Positions 53,533 to 63,830 of a DNA stretch of 64,000 nucleotides are shown piece after piece. Below the pieces are notes generated by a model, which did no database searches, was not told where the DNA came from, and worked only from the letters and a program-made list of their open reading frames with translations. The stretch comes from Branchinecta lynchi (lineage: Eukaryota; Arthropoda; Branchiopoda; Anostraca; Branchinectidae), in assembly GCA_023053575.1 (NCBI GenBank), contig JAKZAP010000014.1, positions 19,308,938-19,372,937 on the forward strand, given 5' to 3'. The translations under genes were made by a program, and so were the position numbers. Each line of letters opens with the position of its first letter. Within the stretch, counting starts at the first letter, position 1.

Positions 53533-53825
53533 TAACAACGGTTGTTTGTTGAGCCAAAAGGCCATACAAGATTTGTGAATTTAATTGTACGAGTTTTAAA
53601 AGAATAATCTCAACTGATGCATTACAGTTAGTTTTACACAAAATTTCTCTGTTTCTCTATTCTCTATTTGGAATCGGAAGATCGGTGTTTCGTTTAGTTG
53701 TCGTCTTAGGATTGAAAGGCTTGGGGGTTGACACGCATTAAAGCCAGATCTTGTACGGTAGGTATGGCTAAATTTTTCCGGAAAAAGAAATACAGATTTA
53801 AAAAATTTAGACTGCGGCGCTTAGT

Positions 53826-54243
53826 TTAAAGGAACAGAAAACTTGACTCAAACTTGACTCGGGGAGCTAGCTGACATATCAAGAATGTACCCTGAGTCGA
53901 TATTGAGAGTAAGAAAAATTCTCGTTACGACCATTGCAGTTTCCGGGCAGTTTCCGAGAATTCGACTTTTGAGTTAGTAGACGAATCGAACGCACGACCT
54001 CTTGACTACTATCCGGATACTATGGCCGAAACACGACTAAAGGCGAACTTTTACAGTGCATAAGTGCATAACTACAGTGCATAAGGGGAAAGGGCCTGCC
54101 AGCTAGCTTTGGGAACACTAAGGAGGGGGTTCGATCTAACAAAGAAGGGGGGTCCTGTCGACAAAAGTCCCTGTATCTTTATCTAAGCCCCCAGGTCGGT
54201 TTCGTGGCCGAAAGTTGCGAAGTCAGGTTTTCTGTGCCTTTAG
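53826..54243 (-). repeat. Dispersed block joined to SINE-like unit
   Basis: 53826-53980 equals 8983-9140; 53985-54243 equals 10095-10350, including the B-box-like GTTCGATTCG on the minus strand. At the first locus the two parts are ~950 bp apart, so here an intervening segment is absent. Confidence 0.6.
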
Positions 54244-54550
54244 CTTGTTCTGGATATAGTCGTTGGAAGCTTCGCTTTTCGGCGAAAACTGAAATGAAAA
54301 GCCGAATATGTGAATTTAGATATACGAATTTACATTATTTACGTCCCTCCACAAAGGTAAAAGGCTAGTGACGCCCCTGCTTGTCGGTACACTATCAACT
54401 GTTATTTTCGTTGTTTCCTTCATGTTTCCGCATTTCCGTGTTTTAGTATGCTTTCTTTATGTGACTTTATCTAAATAAAACAAACACCGACTAAACAGAC
54501 AACTTGTGGCGCAAGAGGAACAAAACCAACAACTACAAACAAACAACAAG

Positions 54551-55315
54551 TGAGCGTGTTCCATCCTACTTACCGTAGTTACTACGCATGACGTCACGAA
54601 TTCTTGCATTTTGCAGTCAAGGCTGGAACGACTTTTATATTTTCCAGCAGCATATCATGCCACGGGCGAATCCGACCAATCATGTTACAGAGATCCGTAG
54701 TTACTACGCTCCCAAGCATGGTAAGCAAATAGTAACTGGTCATATTCTCTATAACAATGACGATACTCCAAATGGGAAAATCATCAACCGACATTGATCC
54801 GAGAAAAAAGTCACCCAGAGCAAAGACGATCGTTGTCGTTTGTCGTTTTTTTTTTTTATATTGCAGTAAATGCTAGTACGATCAACATAAACACAAGGGC
54901 GAAGCAGTTGGTCAATTTTTCAATCATCCCTTGGTGTTTCAAGAAAAGTTCAGTCAGTTCCTCTTGTCGTTCTGCTGATGAGCTCACAAGTGCTGCTGAA
55001 GAAGTTTTGCAGAAGACAAAAAACATCGACTTTCGAGAAGGCTGGAACGGTCAGCGTAGTAACTTTTGGTGAGGTTGAATCGGAAATACACTTGATGAAC
55101 ATTTCTCCCTTCCGATGCAGAATCTCCGGGTACCTGTGGAAAAACGGAAGAAACAGTGTCGCAGCTGTGCTGACTCAGGATTTGAGTCAGTGAGTTTGAG
55201 TCGTTACGGACACGTTTACTCCTTCTTCCTGAGAATCACTGGCGTGTTTTGGACTTAGTGATATAGAGTAGGTAGTAATTAATAGTTACTATTTGTAGAA
55301 GGGTGGAACACGTTC
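54551..55315. mobile_element. TIR element with captured host gene fragments (Pack-type)
   Basis: Ends GAGCGTGTTCCATCCTACTT and, inverted, GAACGTGTTCCACCCTTCTA; the subterminal parts match the 305-bp element 27432-27736 in reverse orientation. Compared with that element it has two extra internal pieces: 54736-55027, ~94 percent identical to the gustatory receptor gene (60208-60482), and ~55085-55270, related to 39805-40018. Confidence 0.75.
54736..55027 (-). pseudogene. Captured gustatory receptor gene fragment
   Basis: Minus-strand match to codons ~175-265 of the receptor at 59960-61003, covering the loop with AERQEELTELFLK, a transmembrane segment and SVDDFPIW. An insertion of ~16 bp with a T-run at 54849-54859 breaks the frame. 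The fragment starts and ends abruptly inside the TIR element. Confidence 0.85.
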
Positions 55316-55619
55316 TATGGATAGCGCATGTGACTTCCGGACAGGCGGAAGCTTCACAGTCTACTCGAACGAAATTTAGTGGGAAACACGCGCCTTTGAA
55401 TGTAGACTCTTTCGGCTTGACAAGTCTCAAGTTCAAGTTCTATTTGTTATCAATTTAATTACCCCATGATTAGCCAGTTGACAGAGAGACGGCTCGAATC
55501 CAAAAGAGAGAAGGCTTGAGGGCTCGAGCTTCGGGATGCATACAAGCCTTTTCTTCCACCAAAGTTAGTAAGTAGTAAGTTAGTTAGTAGTAGGTAGTAA
55601 ACCAGGTTTGTTTCCTTCC

Positions 55620-55735
55620 CCGAAGTTGAACCAGAGGATTGACAGCCTGACGAGGACCCTTGCCAAGAAGGGCCGAAATATCGCTGATGAAGAATCATAG
55701 CTGACGTATCCGTTGTAAACATTGTTTAAATATAT
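55620..55735. repeat. Foldback-type fragment, inverse of 15385-15482
   Basis: GATTGACAGCCTGACGAGG, AAGGGCCGAAATATCGCTGA, TATCCGTTGTAAACATTGTT. Confidence 0.55.
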
Positions 55736-56879
55736 ATACATACTGTTTTTCTTTTCTTTCTGAAGGTGAATATTTTTTTTCTTTCATTTCAGAGACCACA
55801 TTCTACCTTTCAGTATTTAAAGAAAACCACTTGACGCACTAATAGTACAGGCAAATGGATGTTTGACCCGAAACAAATTGGAACAGAAATGATTTTTACA
55901 CCATCTTGTAGAGAAAAAAAGGTGAACAACATATCCAGAGTTGCGTATCCTGGCTCGACGCAAAATAAGCGTTTTTTGCTTTTAATGCCATTTTTTACTT
56001 TTTTCGAAAAAAATATAAAGCTCTCGTGGTTATCCGTTATTCTTGAACTGAAGCACGATTCTAATGCAAAATGACAAGCTGAAACCAAAAATGAAGTCAG
56101 ATTTGGCGTATGAGGCACCAGAAAAAAGGTAATGTCACTTTTTCAAGCTATTTTGCAAAAAAGTAAGAATTTTTTTACTGGTCTGATTTTCTTGGAAGAA
56201 AGTGCGATCCTGACATAGAATCCCGAGCTGAGATCGAAAATTGAATCAAACTGGGTGTCTGCTGTACCAGAAAGAAGTCCATAGTCTTCAACATATGATC
56301 CCTGCGAATTTTAATAAAACGAAAATTATTAAGAAACGTCAATTACGAACCAAACTGGTTTTCAAGGACATTGTTCAAAATCGTGCTTAACACCCTTTAT
56401 ACACCTTATATCACATTGCAACTTGTGTTGACTAGTGTTCACAGATTCGTCCTTTGGAAAGGATTAGGCTACCGATTAAGCTTTGGGGTTTCCTGCATCA
56501 TAGTACTTGTTAACTGTGTACAGTTGGAAGGCATTGTCCCCCTTGTGGAAGGTCATTTGCTAACGGGTACAAGAAGTCATCTTGATTCTTCCATTTCAAC
56601 TGAGGATCAAACTCTCCCGTTCATACCAAAAATTGAAAAAACAAAACAAAAACAAGTCATCGGTAGCTGTGTTATTTTGCTACATCAACCGTTGGTGGTG
56701 ACTGTTCTAGGTGAAAAAACGACCTTGTCGTTCTCACTTTTTTCGAAATCTTCCCTTTGGAGCTTATTCAGGTCTCCTCCTTTCGAGGCATCACAGATCA
56801 TGAGCAGGGCGTCGTCACCAGAAGTCCTGACTTCCATTTTCCATTTTAGTTTCCACTGAAGTTTCGCAGTATCGAAGCA

Positions 56880-57555
56880 TCTCCAAGTACTGGAACCACA
56901 GCTTTGACATCCGGTACTGGAGCAGCAATGGTGAATTCCTGTAGTTTTCCTAAGGTTACCTTCTAAATCCTCGACATTTACTTCCTTGTTCATCAGCTTC
57001 GTGTACAAGCTATTAAGTTCCATGATTCCTTCCGATTGTAGTCTTGAAAAGCAGAATAGCGTGTAGAGCAGCGTCAATCAGTACATGGCCAGATAGACTA
57101 TGGTTCTGGCGATCGCTTTTCCGCTTAGAGGTGAGGGACATCTCAAGAGTCCTGAATCCATCTTTGAACATCTCAGAGCCCGGAAATCTCCGGACTGACA
57201 CCGTCTCCGACCATCTCCGAGTCAGGAGATCTCCGGACTGACTCCATCTCCGAACATCTCCGAGTACTTACTCTTCCAGCATGTAGCCCGATGCTCCGAA
57301 TAAGCTCATCGTGGTATGGAATCTTCGAAATTTCAGGAAGAACTCTGAAAGCCAACTTTCCCACCATTTTCAGGACTTTCCACCACAGGGGTTTGTCGAA
57401 GGTTACGTCGAGAGTAAATACATGTCGGCTTGCATGGTCTGGGATAAAAAGCATAACCGAGTAAATAGATGTGTCGTCAACAGCTCGAAGCATTTCCCTG
57501 GATGATTCCCGACCATAAATGATTGCTGTGTTCCATTCCAAACCCAGGCTTGGGT
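56880..57555 (-). pseudogene. Decayed member of an uncharacterised multicopy animal protein family (TFDxPLW...SGKA type)
   Basis: Minus strand. 57272-57555 is open and encodes EWNTAIIYGRESSREML, DDTSIYSVMLFIPDHA and VTFDKPLWWKVLKMV, ending SIGLHAG. After a gap made of 44-bp tandem repeats, SGKAIARTI appears at ~57115, HVLIDAALHAILLF in the next frame at ~57080, and ELNSLYTKLMNKEVNVEDLE in a further frame at ~56990. Motif order (TFDxPLWxK, RLGGFH-like, SGKAxxRA, GHxLvDaAL, LYDKL-like) is the one I remember from large uncharacterised families in corals, molluscs and crustaceans; this is memory, not a search. At least two frameshifts, so a pseudogene. A GTAAGT after GLHAGR could mimic a splice donor. 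It sits between the inverted arms at 55868 and 58645. Confidence 0.5.
57155..57268. repeat. ~44-bp tandem repeats in the decayed gene
   Basis: CATCTCCGAGTCAGGAGATC, TCCGGACTGACxCCxTCTCC repeated about 2.5 times, the last copy touching the possible donor site. Confidence 0.7.
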
Positions 57556-57656
57556 ATCACGAATAAAGCCAGAGGATGTCAAGAGTCGAGTAAAGAGTCG
57601 ACGACTTGGTGAAATTCTCCAAGACTTCCGGATCGAAGGATTTCGGATCGCCGGAC

Positions 57657-57900
57657 ATCGAATTCAATTCAATTCAATTCATTTATTTGTATCCGCCAAA
57701 GCTGGCGAGTAGAAAAAAATATAATAAAATTCATACAATTGGTCTACAAACTAGTAACTAGACCATATACTTTCATAAAAACTCTACGTCATTTAAAAAA
57801 CAATTAGCCTACACTATCCTAAATGAAGTCTACCTAACACTTTAACCAAAATACAATCAACGCAACGCATCGGACAAAGTGTGCTTTATGGAATAAATTT
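57657..57900 (-). mobile_element. LINE 3' end fragment
   Basis: Plus strand (AATTC)n at 57660-57679, then ATTTATTTGTATCCGCCAAA; on the minus strand a 3' end with GGCGGATACAAATAAATG and a pentanucleotide tail. Confidence 0.6.
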
Positions 57901-59020
57901 TTGAAAAAAATCATCTGATTTGTAACGCGTACAAAAAAAAAAAAAAAAAAATCATATCATAGGCAGTGGATTAATCATGGGTATACGTTTACTCGAATAA
58001 GTTTAGTAGATTCCGATATGGCAGAAATATCGAATAAACTTCAGTGTAGGGTAGATAGGTCTCAGGATAGATGGCGAATAAAAAATATATTACCACTTTG
58101 ACTATCAGCACTAATTTTCTATCCGACTGCATTGACTTACTTGGGCCTTCTTCTAAGGATACGTTGTTACGTGGTGTTCGAGAAGGTTCTGCTATTAATG
58201 ACCACCTCAGGCATGTATTTTTATTTTTATTTCTAACAATCGATCATTTTGATGGATAATAAACGCTGACTATCTTTACAAAAATAATAACGGCGCATAT
58301 TAATGATATTAAATATTTTTTTTATGGTGCAAGATACACCAAATATGACCTCTTTGTAAGTCTCAGCTTGTTATTCTGCAAAGCATCGGGCACCAGTCCC
58401 CCCAAAAATATGGACGACCACGAAAATTGTAATTTTTGTTCTTGAAACGTAAGAAATGGCACTAAGAGCCGGAGCTTATTTTGCGTCGAAAGGATCTAGA
58501 ACTGTGGATATGTTGCATTTTTTTGCAAATATTGTGCATTGAAAAGCAGTGTGATTCGTACTTGGTTTCTGAATAATTTTCTTGTTTATACTAAGAAACA
58601 CTCGTAAGGATCACATATTTATCGTTACTAAATTTCTTTAAAGCACAGTAGACACTCAATTTGATTCCATTTTCGGCCTCAGCTCGTGATTCTATGTCAA
58701 GATCGCACTTTCATCAAGCTTTCATTCAAGAAAATCGGGACACATAGAAAATTGTACTTTTTTGCGAAATAGGTTGACAAAATTACATTAAGTTTTTTCT
58801 GGTGCTTGGTATGCCAAAACTGACCTCATGTTCGGCTTCAGCTTGGGATTTTGCATTAGAAACGTACATTCACTTCAAGAATAACGGACGACCACGGAAA
58901 TTCTAAAAAAAAATTGAAAAGCGAAAAACGCAGAATATGCAACTTTGGACATGTTGTTCATTTTTTTTGTCTCTACAGGGTGGTGTCAAAGTCATTTCTG
59001 TTGCAATTTGTCAAAAAGGT

Positions 59021-59440
59021 CGACTCCTTTTTGGAGCTCCTGCACTATACTGTGGAGGTTAAATACGGCTTCATATCAACCTCTCTGGAGGTCGATACAA
59101 TATCGTATCAATCCTGACAAAAGTCACTGTCATAATAATACCTCTGGTACAGCGGAAGATGTGTATTACATACCTGTTCGATAAAAATTGTATATATATA
59201 TATCGTTTATTCACCAAAACAGCAAAGACAGACAACTTTCAACAAAATAAAATACAGAAAGTGGTGAATGCTGTAGTTTCGTCTGGGATCTTGATAGTTA
59301 CTTCCTAAAAACAAACTACTTTGTTTTTAAAGAGAAAAGACGGAAAGTGAATTAGGTCACGGCTTCTGACCTTCATCATTTTCGCCATCGTGCCTCCGAC
59401 CTTAATTGGGGCTGCCGCAAAAGAAGAAAAAAATTAGTAC
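59021..59440. other. No gene recognised
   Basis: Short AT microsatellite at 59190-59203; nothing else. Confidence 0.3.
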
Positions 59441-59952
59441 GTCTTCAAGGACTTGTGAATCCGAGTCGAATGAAACTTGCTGGCTGTTAGGACCGGATGC
59501 CTAAGATCTGCCACTTATGGCTGAGATGGAGGGACTATCGAATTCAATTTTTCACGCGTAGCGATCAAGTGATAGGAATGGGACTTCGGCAGTACATAGA
59601 TCATTTACCATAACTGGTGCCATTTTGGTTTGCGGTCCGAGTTTGACCTGGTGCGGAGAGCTGGGAATGGCTGCGGAGAGCCATACCGGAAATTTCCGTA
59701 AATGCAATTTTCATTACCAACGGGTTACCGCATCCAGCGACAGTTGGGGGAGTTAGAAGGAGGGGGGGAGATCTCTATTTACTTTCTTGTAAAACCTTCC
59801 AGTAACAAGTACCTACCATATCATATGAGCCCGTAGCTTTTGTTCTACTCCTTCTTTTTGTGCTCCATTGCAACATACCGATCGACCATGAGAGCGCGAA
59901 CCTTATAAGCTGACAGGCATGCTAACTCATATGAGCATTCAGCTCTTGTTTA
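59440..59952 (+). repeat. Repeat family B copy ending in the GAGC hairpin
   Basis: GAATGAAACTTGCTGGC, GGGGGAGTTAGAAGGAGG and the end CTCATATGAGCATTCAGCTC then TTGTT at 59925-59950, directly before the receptor gene's 3' end. Confidence 0.55.
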
Positions 59953-59959
59953 ACGAAGC

Positions 59960-61003
59960 TTAGGTTTTGCGAAGCTGGTACAGCACAACTGTGTAAGTGC
60001 ACAACATTATGATAATCTGAATCAAAAACTTTCGTGATAAATCCAAAACCCCGTAAAACTGAAACTTGATGTGGAAATGCTGGATGAGGTTAGCCTTTCC
60101 GATGTCAACAGTACATCCTGTCACAAGAGCTAAAGATGCTATTTTCTTCTGTATTTTCTTGAGGTTCTTCACAAGTTCATCAGCTGCCGTGGCAGCTGCC
60201 GCCAGTCTGGTCATATTCTCTATAACAATGACGAAATTCCAAATGGGAAAATCATCAACCGACAGTGATCCAAGAAAAAAGTATTCCAGAGCAAAGACGA
60301 TCGTTGTCATAGATATTGCAGTAAGTGCTAGTACGATCAATATAAATACAAGGGCGTAGCAGTTGGTCAATTTTTCAATCATCACTTGGTGTTTCAAGAA
60401 AAGTTCAGTCAGTTCCTCTTGTCTTTCTGCTGGTGAGCTCACAAGTGCTGTTGAAGAAGTTTTGCAGAGGACAAAAAACATCCAGACCAAAGCTTGTTGC
60501 AAAAAGTATGGAAGTTCGTATCCTATTTGTAAACCTGTTTTCAAATCCTTGATCGATTGATCTCCAGAGCGGACAAACATCCACGTATCAACTGCTGTGA
60601 AGAAACTTGTGTAAATGACCGCCAGTACAGACCCCCAGAAGATCTTTCTAGTTTGACTATAGGGAAGGCTGTCTGTCAAGTTTTCGAAGTCGCCAAATAT
60701 CTCCAAAAGACCAGAGGGGAGAACGGCCAGTGTAGGCCCAACCAAAATGATAGCATACAATGCCCAGTCCATAGCCCGGGCAATTTGATTGAATGAATAC
60801 CCGATTGCCGCGACTACACATACTACAGTTATATAAAGAGAAACGGAAACAACGCCGAGAAGTTGTAGAAAACCACAAATACGGTAAGCCAGTTTATTCT
60901 TTTTGTCAAAGGTACTCAGGTAACTAAACTTGTAGAGTGCTCGAAGTAAAGTGAGCGGCTGCTTCTGTCCAGGCTTAAAAAATATTACGAGGTTTGAACA
61001 CAT
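59960..61003 (-). CDS. Gustatory receptor-like seven-transmembrane protein (7tm_7 family)
   Basis: A single 347-codon frame with ATG at 61003. About seven hydrophobic segments are visible (residues ~39-70, 79-105, 123-145, 164-185, 218-248, a weak one near 255-270, and 322-343). The C-terminus carries TYTVVLYQ, the TYhhhhhQ signature of arthropod gustatory/odorant receptors. Such proteins are inverted-topology ligand-gated channel subunits in chemosensory neurons. The length is slightly short of the usual 350-450 residues, so a 5' exon could be missing, although the start is followed by a normal-looking N-terminal tail and TTTATAAG lies ~40 bp upstream on the minus strand. No stop or frameshift. 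Part of the gene is duplicated inside the TIR element at 54551-55315. Confidence 0.8.
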   Translation of the reverse strand: MCSNLVIFFKPGQKQPLTLLRALYKFSYLSTFDKKNKLAYRICGFLQLLGVVSVSLYITVVCVVAAIGYSFNQIARAMDWALYAIILVGPTLAVLPSGLLEIFGDFENLTDSLPYSQTRKIFWGSVLAVIYTSFFTAVDTWMFVRSGDQSIKDLKTGLQIGYELPYFLQQALVWMFFVLCKTSSTALVSSPAERQEELTELFLKHQVMIEKLTNCYALVFILIVLALTAISMTTIVFALEYFFLGSLSVDDFPIWNFVIVIENMTRLAAAATAADELVKNLKKIQKKIASLALVTGCTVDIGKANLIQHFHIKFQFYGVLDLSRKFLIQIIIMLCTYTVVLYQLRKT

Positions 61004-61037
61004 TTGGTAATTTTTGCGCTTCGTGTCTTCACCTCAC

Positions 61038-61047
61038 TTATAAAAGC
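61038..61047 (-). promoter_or_regulatory. Possible TATA box of the receptor gene
   Basis: TTTTATAAG on the minus strand, about 40 bp before the ATG. Weak evidence by itself. Confidence 0.25.
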
Positions 61048-61049
61048 CC

Positions 61050-62420
61050 TCTTCAAAACTGTGTTGCTGTTCATCCCAAAGTCTTGTCAAGAATTCCTGG
61101 TAGCTCCCTTGGAAAATAGGAACGCCTCTAATATTTGTCAATTAAGTAGATGGCCCACTAGTGCATGTACGTCCTTGAGTCAAACACTATAATCTAATGA
61201 GGACGATAGCGTAATAAAACAGAACATTACTTAACTTTTTAGATCTAAAAGTGCAAGTTGTGAGATACCCTGTGACTCCGTGAAGTGCCCTCGTCCGTCA
61301 GTTGGCAAGGACAAGTGATTTGTCTTCTGGGCAGTTTGAGTCTCTGCGGCCTCGTGTAGAAAGACAAAACAAAAGCGAATAAGAATATAATTTCTTTTAT
61401 TGAAGATTATGCTTTGTGTAAAGATAAAGGCAGGATAAGGAAAGGAAATGTGATCATTTTTTCCGACTACTTTCCAGATTTTGCTAGCCTTTTGTTCTTA
61501 CTCCGCTGGGGATTTTAGCGAGGAACTACGACATGTAGGTGGCACATACCGCCAGGATTCAAAATCTACGAAAAGCTTGCGCACTGAGGGCAGGGTTGCC
61601 ACTTGTAGCACTATAGTGCTAACTGTAGCACTATTTTTGCCTGTGTAGCACCGTAGCACGATCAGGACAAATTTTGCACTATTTCGGGAAACCTGTAAAA
61701 ATGTAGCACCTTCGTGCTACAATTTTCGGGAATTTTTTTTTTTTAGGATCAGAGTCAGCAAGTGAGGGGATTTAAAAAGACTGGAGGAGGATCTTCTGCT
61801 GAGCTTTTCTACTTTGATAAGTTCTCTGTAATGTGAAAAATAGATCTCGACAAAAACGGCTGTCTGGAATCCAAAAAGTGAAGCCTGGCTATGATTGACA
61901 GTTGCGAATGTGAAGCAAAGATATTTTAAAGGGACATCTAGGATACAGTGGTGGACAGTGACATCAGCTATCATAATTATCATGAAAATACGGAAGGGTT
62001 GGCTTGACTGTCCGGAAGCCCCAGATGTCTGGACAATGAAGCCGGGCTTTAAGATTCTAATTAAGAATAATTTATTTTAACATCGTGTGATCCCGCTTGA
62101 AACACCTTAAAGTAATTTTCGGAAGTTTTGAATAACATATAGAAAAACAAACATTTTTAGATATTTACATGTTTCGTAGTTTTGTATAGCTGTCTTCATT
62201 TGAATAGCTCACAAATACTAAAGTGAAGGTAATCAGATAACATATCTCTGACAAAATACAACTAGATCACCTAGGGAAAAAAGAGTACATTTGTTTTCAA
62301 AAAAATTCTGCTTTTCTTAAAATATACTGCAAAAGTACTACTTTTTACAAACGTACTACCAACTCACTACTTTGGAAAAAATGTACTAAAAAGAGTAAAC
62401 ATTTTCTATCGGTGGCAACT
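61050..62420. other. No gene; TAGCAC/GTACTA-rich repeat-like sequence
   Basis: 61591-61740 contains repeated GTAGCACTA phrases and a GTAGCACTATAGTGCTA palindrome after CAGGGTTGCCACT; 62290-62420 contains ACTACTTT/GTACTA phrases before GGTGGCAAC. The two GTTGCCAC-like blocks are inverted, but no target duplication was found. Confidence 0.4.
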
Positions 62421-62424
62421 CTAA

Positions 62425-63310
62425 AGCATTGTCCAAATAAGTGTAACAAGGTGTATTACGGCGTATAAGACTTTTCCTCTTTTCTCTTCCTCGGAGTGCG
62501 CTGGGAGAATAGACTAATGCCCGGGCCCCACTGTAGTCACACCTAGTAATAACGCCGGTAATAAGGCCGTCTTACGGTCGAAATTAGGAAGAAAAGACGC
62601 TGAAAAAGTAAGGTTGTTGAGATGGAAAAATCCATCTCCGTCATTTTGAAACGTATCTTTCGATTGTTTGGACCAATCACAGACCAGAGTCGCTGATTTT
62701 AGCCAGTTTTGTTTACGTTTGAGTGATGATGGTGGTAATATATCTTGAATTTCTTCGTTCCAGGTGTGACCAGGATGAAACGTAAGAGTGGGTAATAACC
62801 AAATTAACGAACCAAATTACGTACAGGTGTGACTGAATGTGGCCCGGGCATAACGTTCTACTCTGGCTTATGCAGCGCCAATCAGATCGCTTGGTTGGTT
62901 CCGCCAGCGGGCCGAGGAAAGGAGCAGCGTCGTCAGGGTTGCCCCGGGAAGCACTCAAGTTCTACTTTGTTGGAAGCTGAAGAAATTCCTTTTCTAAAAA
63001 AATAACACGTTTTGTTCTATTGCGACTGCTTACTGCTAGTTCGAGGACCAGTGCTGTCCATCCGTAGATTTAATTGCCTTTTACAGTATATTAGGCGTCA
63101 AATTATACTGGTGTACTTCAAGTAACACTAAGAACATATTTTCTGATCTTTAGAAACTCGAAAAACTGTATGAGCGTGTCAACACTGCGCGCTGCATTGA
63201 TAAGAACCTCTCGAGTTCGTATTTGAACGGGCGTGTGTATTAAAACGTAAACATCGCGTATAGTGTTATTCAGCTTATTACACCTATTAGGACAATGCAG
63301 GGAAAATGCT
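62425..63310. mobile_element. PIF/Harbinger-like element with TAA target duplication
   Basis: 886 bp; left end AGCATTGTCCAAATAAGTGT, right end with ACACCTATTAGGACAATGC and AATGCT, flanked by TAA at 62422-62424 and 63311-63313. Internal sequence matches 44691-45243. Interrupted by the element at 62519-62849. Confidence 0.75.
62519..62849. mobile_element. Nested TIR element with GCCCGGGCC ends
   Basis: GCCCGGGCCCCACTGTAGTC and, inverted, GCCCGGGCCACATTCAGTC, followed inward by ACACCT on both sides. Absent from the homologous element at 44691-45243, so it is a later insertion. Confidence 0.7.
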
Positions 63311-63577
63311 TAAGGGTCAAGCAGCTTATTACGCATGTGCGTACACTGCTTTAGTGAAAATAACAAAGGTATTCGTAGAAATGCTGAAATCTATATGCGA
63401 TCGAAAACGCGACTAATAGTTCATTGATCAACACCAAGTAGGATTCCGCGAAAACTGCATAGTTAACACAAATTTTGTGTAGCACTTATGTAGCACCCTG
63501 TTCTCGAGAAAAATAACACACTTTGGACAGGAGCAGGTGGCAAACTTGCTGAGGGTGTCTGGGGTCTTTGGTCAATA

Positions 63578-63830
63578 GTTGCGTTTTTGCAGATACCATG
63601 GTATCTTATACCATGACGGTCTAAAGTCGTTTTTGCAGTTATCGTGGTATCTGATACCACGGTCAAAAGTCGTTTTAGCGGTTATCGTGGTATCTGGCCA
63701 GTTATCGTGGTATCAGATATTCGGATACTAGGGTCTGACCGTGGTAACTGGTCATGGTATCTGAAAAGTCATCTCACTTTCATCAAATTTTGTCAGATTG
63801 GTGAGAAAGACGTTTAGCACTTAGTGATGT
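63578..63830. repeat. GATACCAYGGTATC palindromic repeats, truncated copy
   Basis: TA-GTTGCGTTTTTGCAGATACC start as at 26616, then repeated TTATCGTGGTATCTGATACC phrases; passes into repeat family A at ~63825 without a right TIR. Confidence 0.6.

Larger units (their letters stand above)
49862..54379. mobile_element. ~4.5-kb hAT-like element, non-coding and composite
   Basis: Termini CAGGGGCGTTACTA and, inverted, CAGGGGCGTCACTA, flanked by the exact 8-bp duplication CTTGTCGG. It begins 108 bp after the mucin stop codon. No transposase frame survives. Inside are repeats in opposite orientations: GTCGGCACATCGGGTTC units at 49980-50340 (+) and 51300-52060 (-), ~300-350-bp tandem units at 50440-51310, a possible inner hAT pair (50344-52017), a foldback MITE, a TA-flanked MITE and the SINE-like block. 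Confidence 0.75.
55868..59020. mobile_element. Putative element with ~400-bp inverted arms around a decayed gene
   Basis: Left arm 55868-56275 and right arm ~58645-59020 are reverse complements at roughly 75 percent identity (for example CTCAGCTCGGGATTCTATGT, TTTTTTCTGGTGC, TTTTGCATTAGAA, TTCAAGAATAACGGA). The arms contain ~155-bp tandem subunits, and an extra subunit lies at 58318-58520. The centre holds the gene remnant at 56880-57555 and, inserted, a LINE 3' tail. Ends and target duplication not resolved. Confidence 0.55.

Noticed and set aside
54594..55072. Two short frames that look like receptor-related genes
   Set aside because: Both derive from the captured receptor fragment; one is antisense and the fragment is interrupted.
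56371..56859. 162-codon plus-strand frame with hydrophobic N-terminus
   Set aside because: It lies in AT-rich sequence and runs antisense to the end of the decayed gene; no domain or repeat copy supports it.
61591..62421. hAT-like element bounded by CAGGGTTGCCAC and GGTGGCAACTC
   Set aside because: The inverted GTTGCCAC blocks are suggestive, but no 8-bp duplication is found and the right end abuts the target site of the Harbinger-like element.
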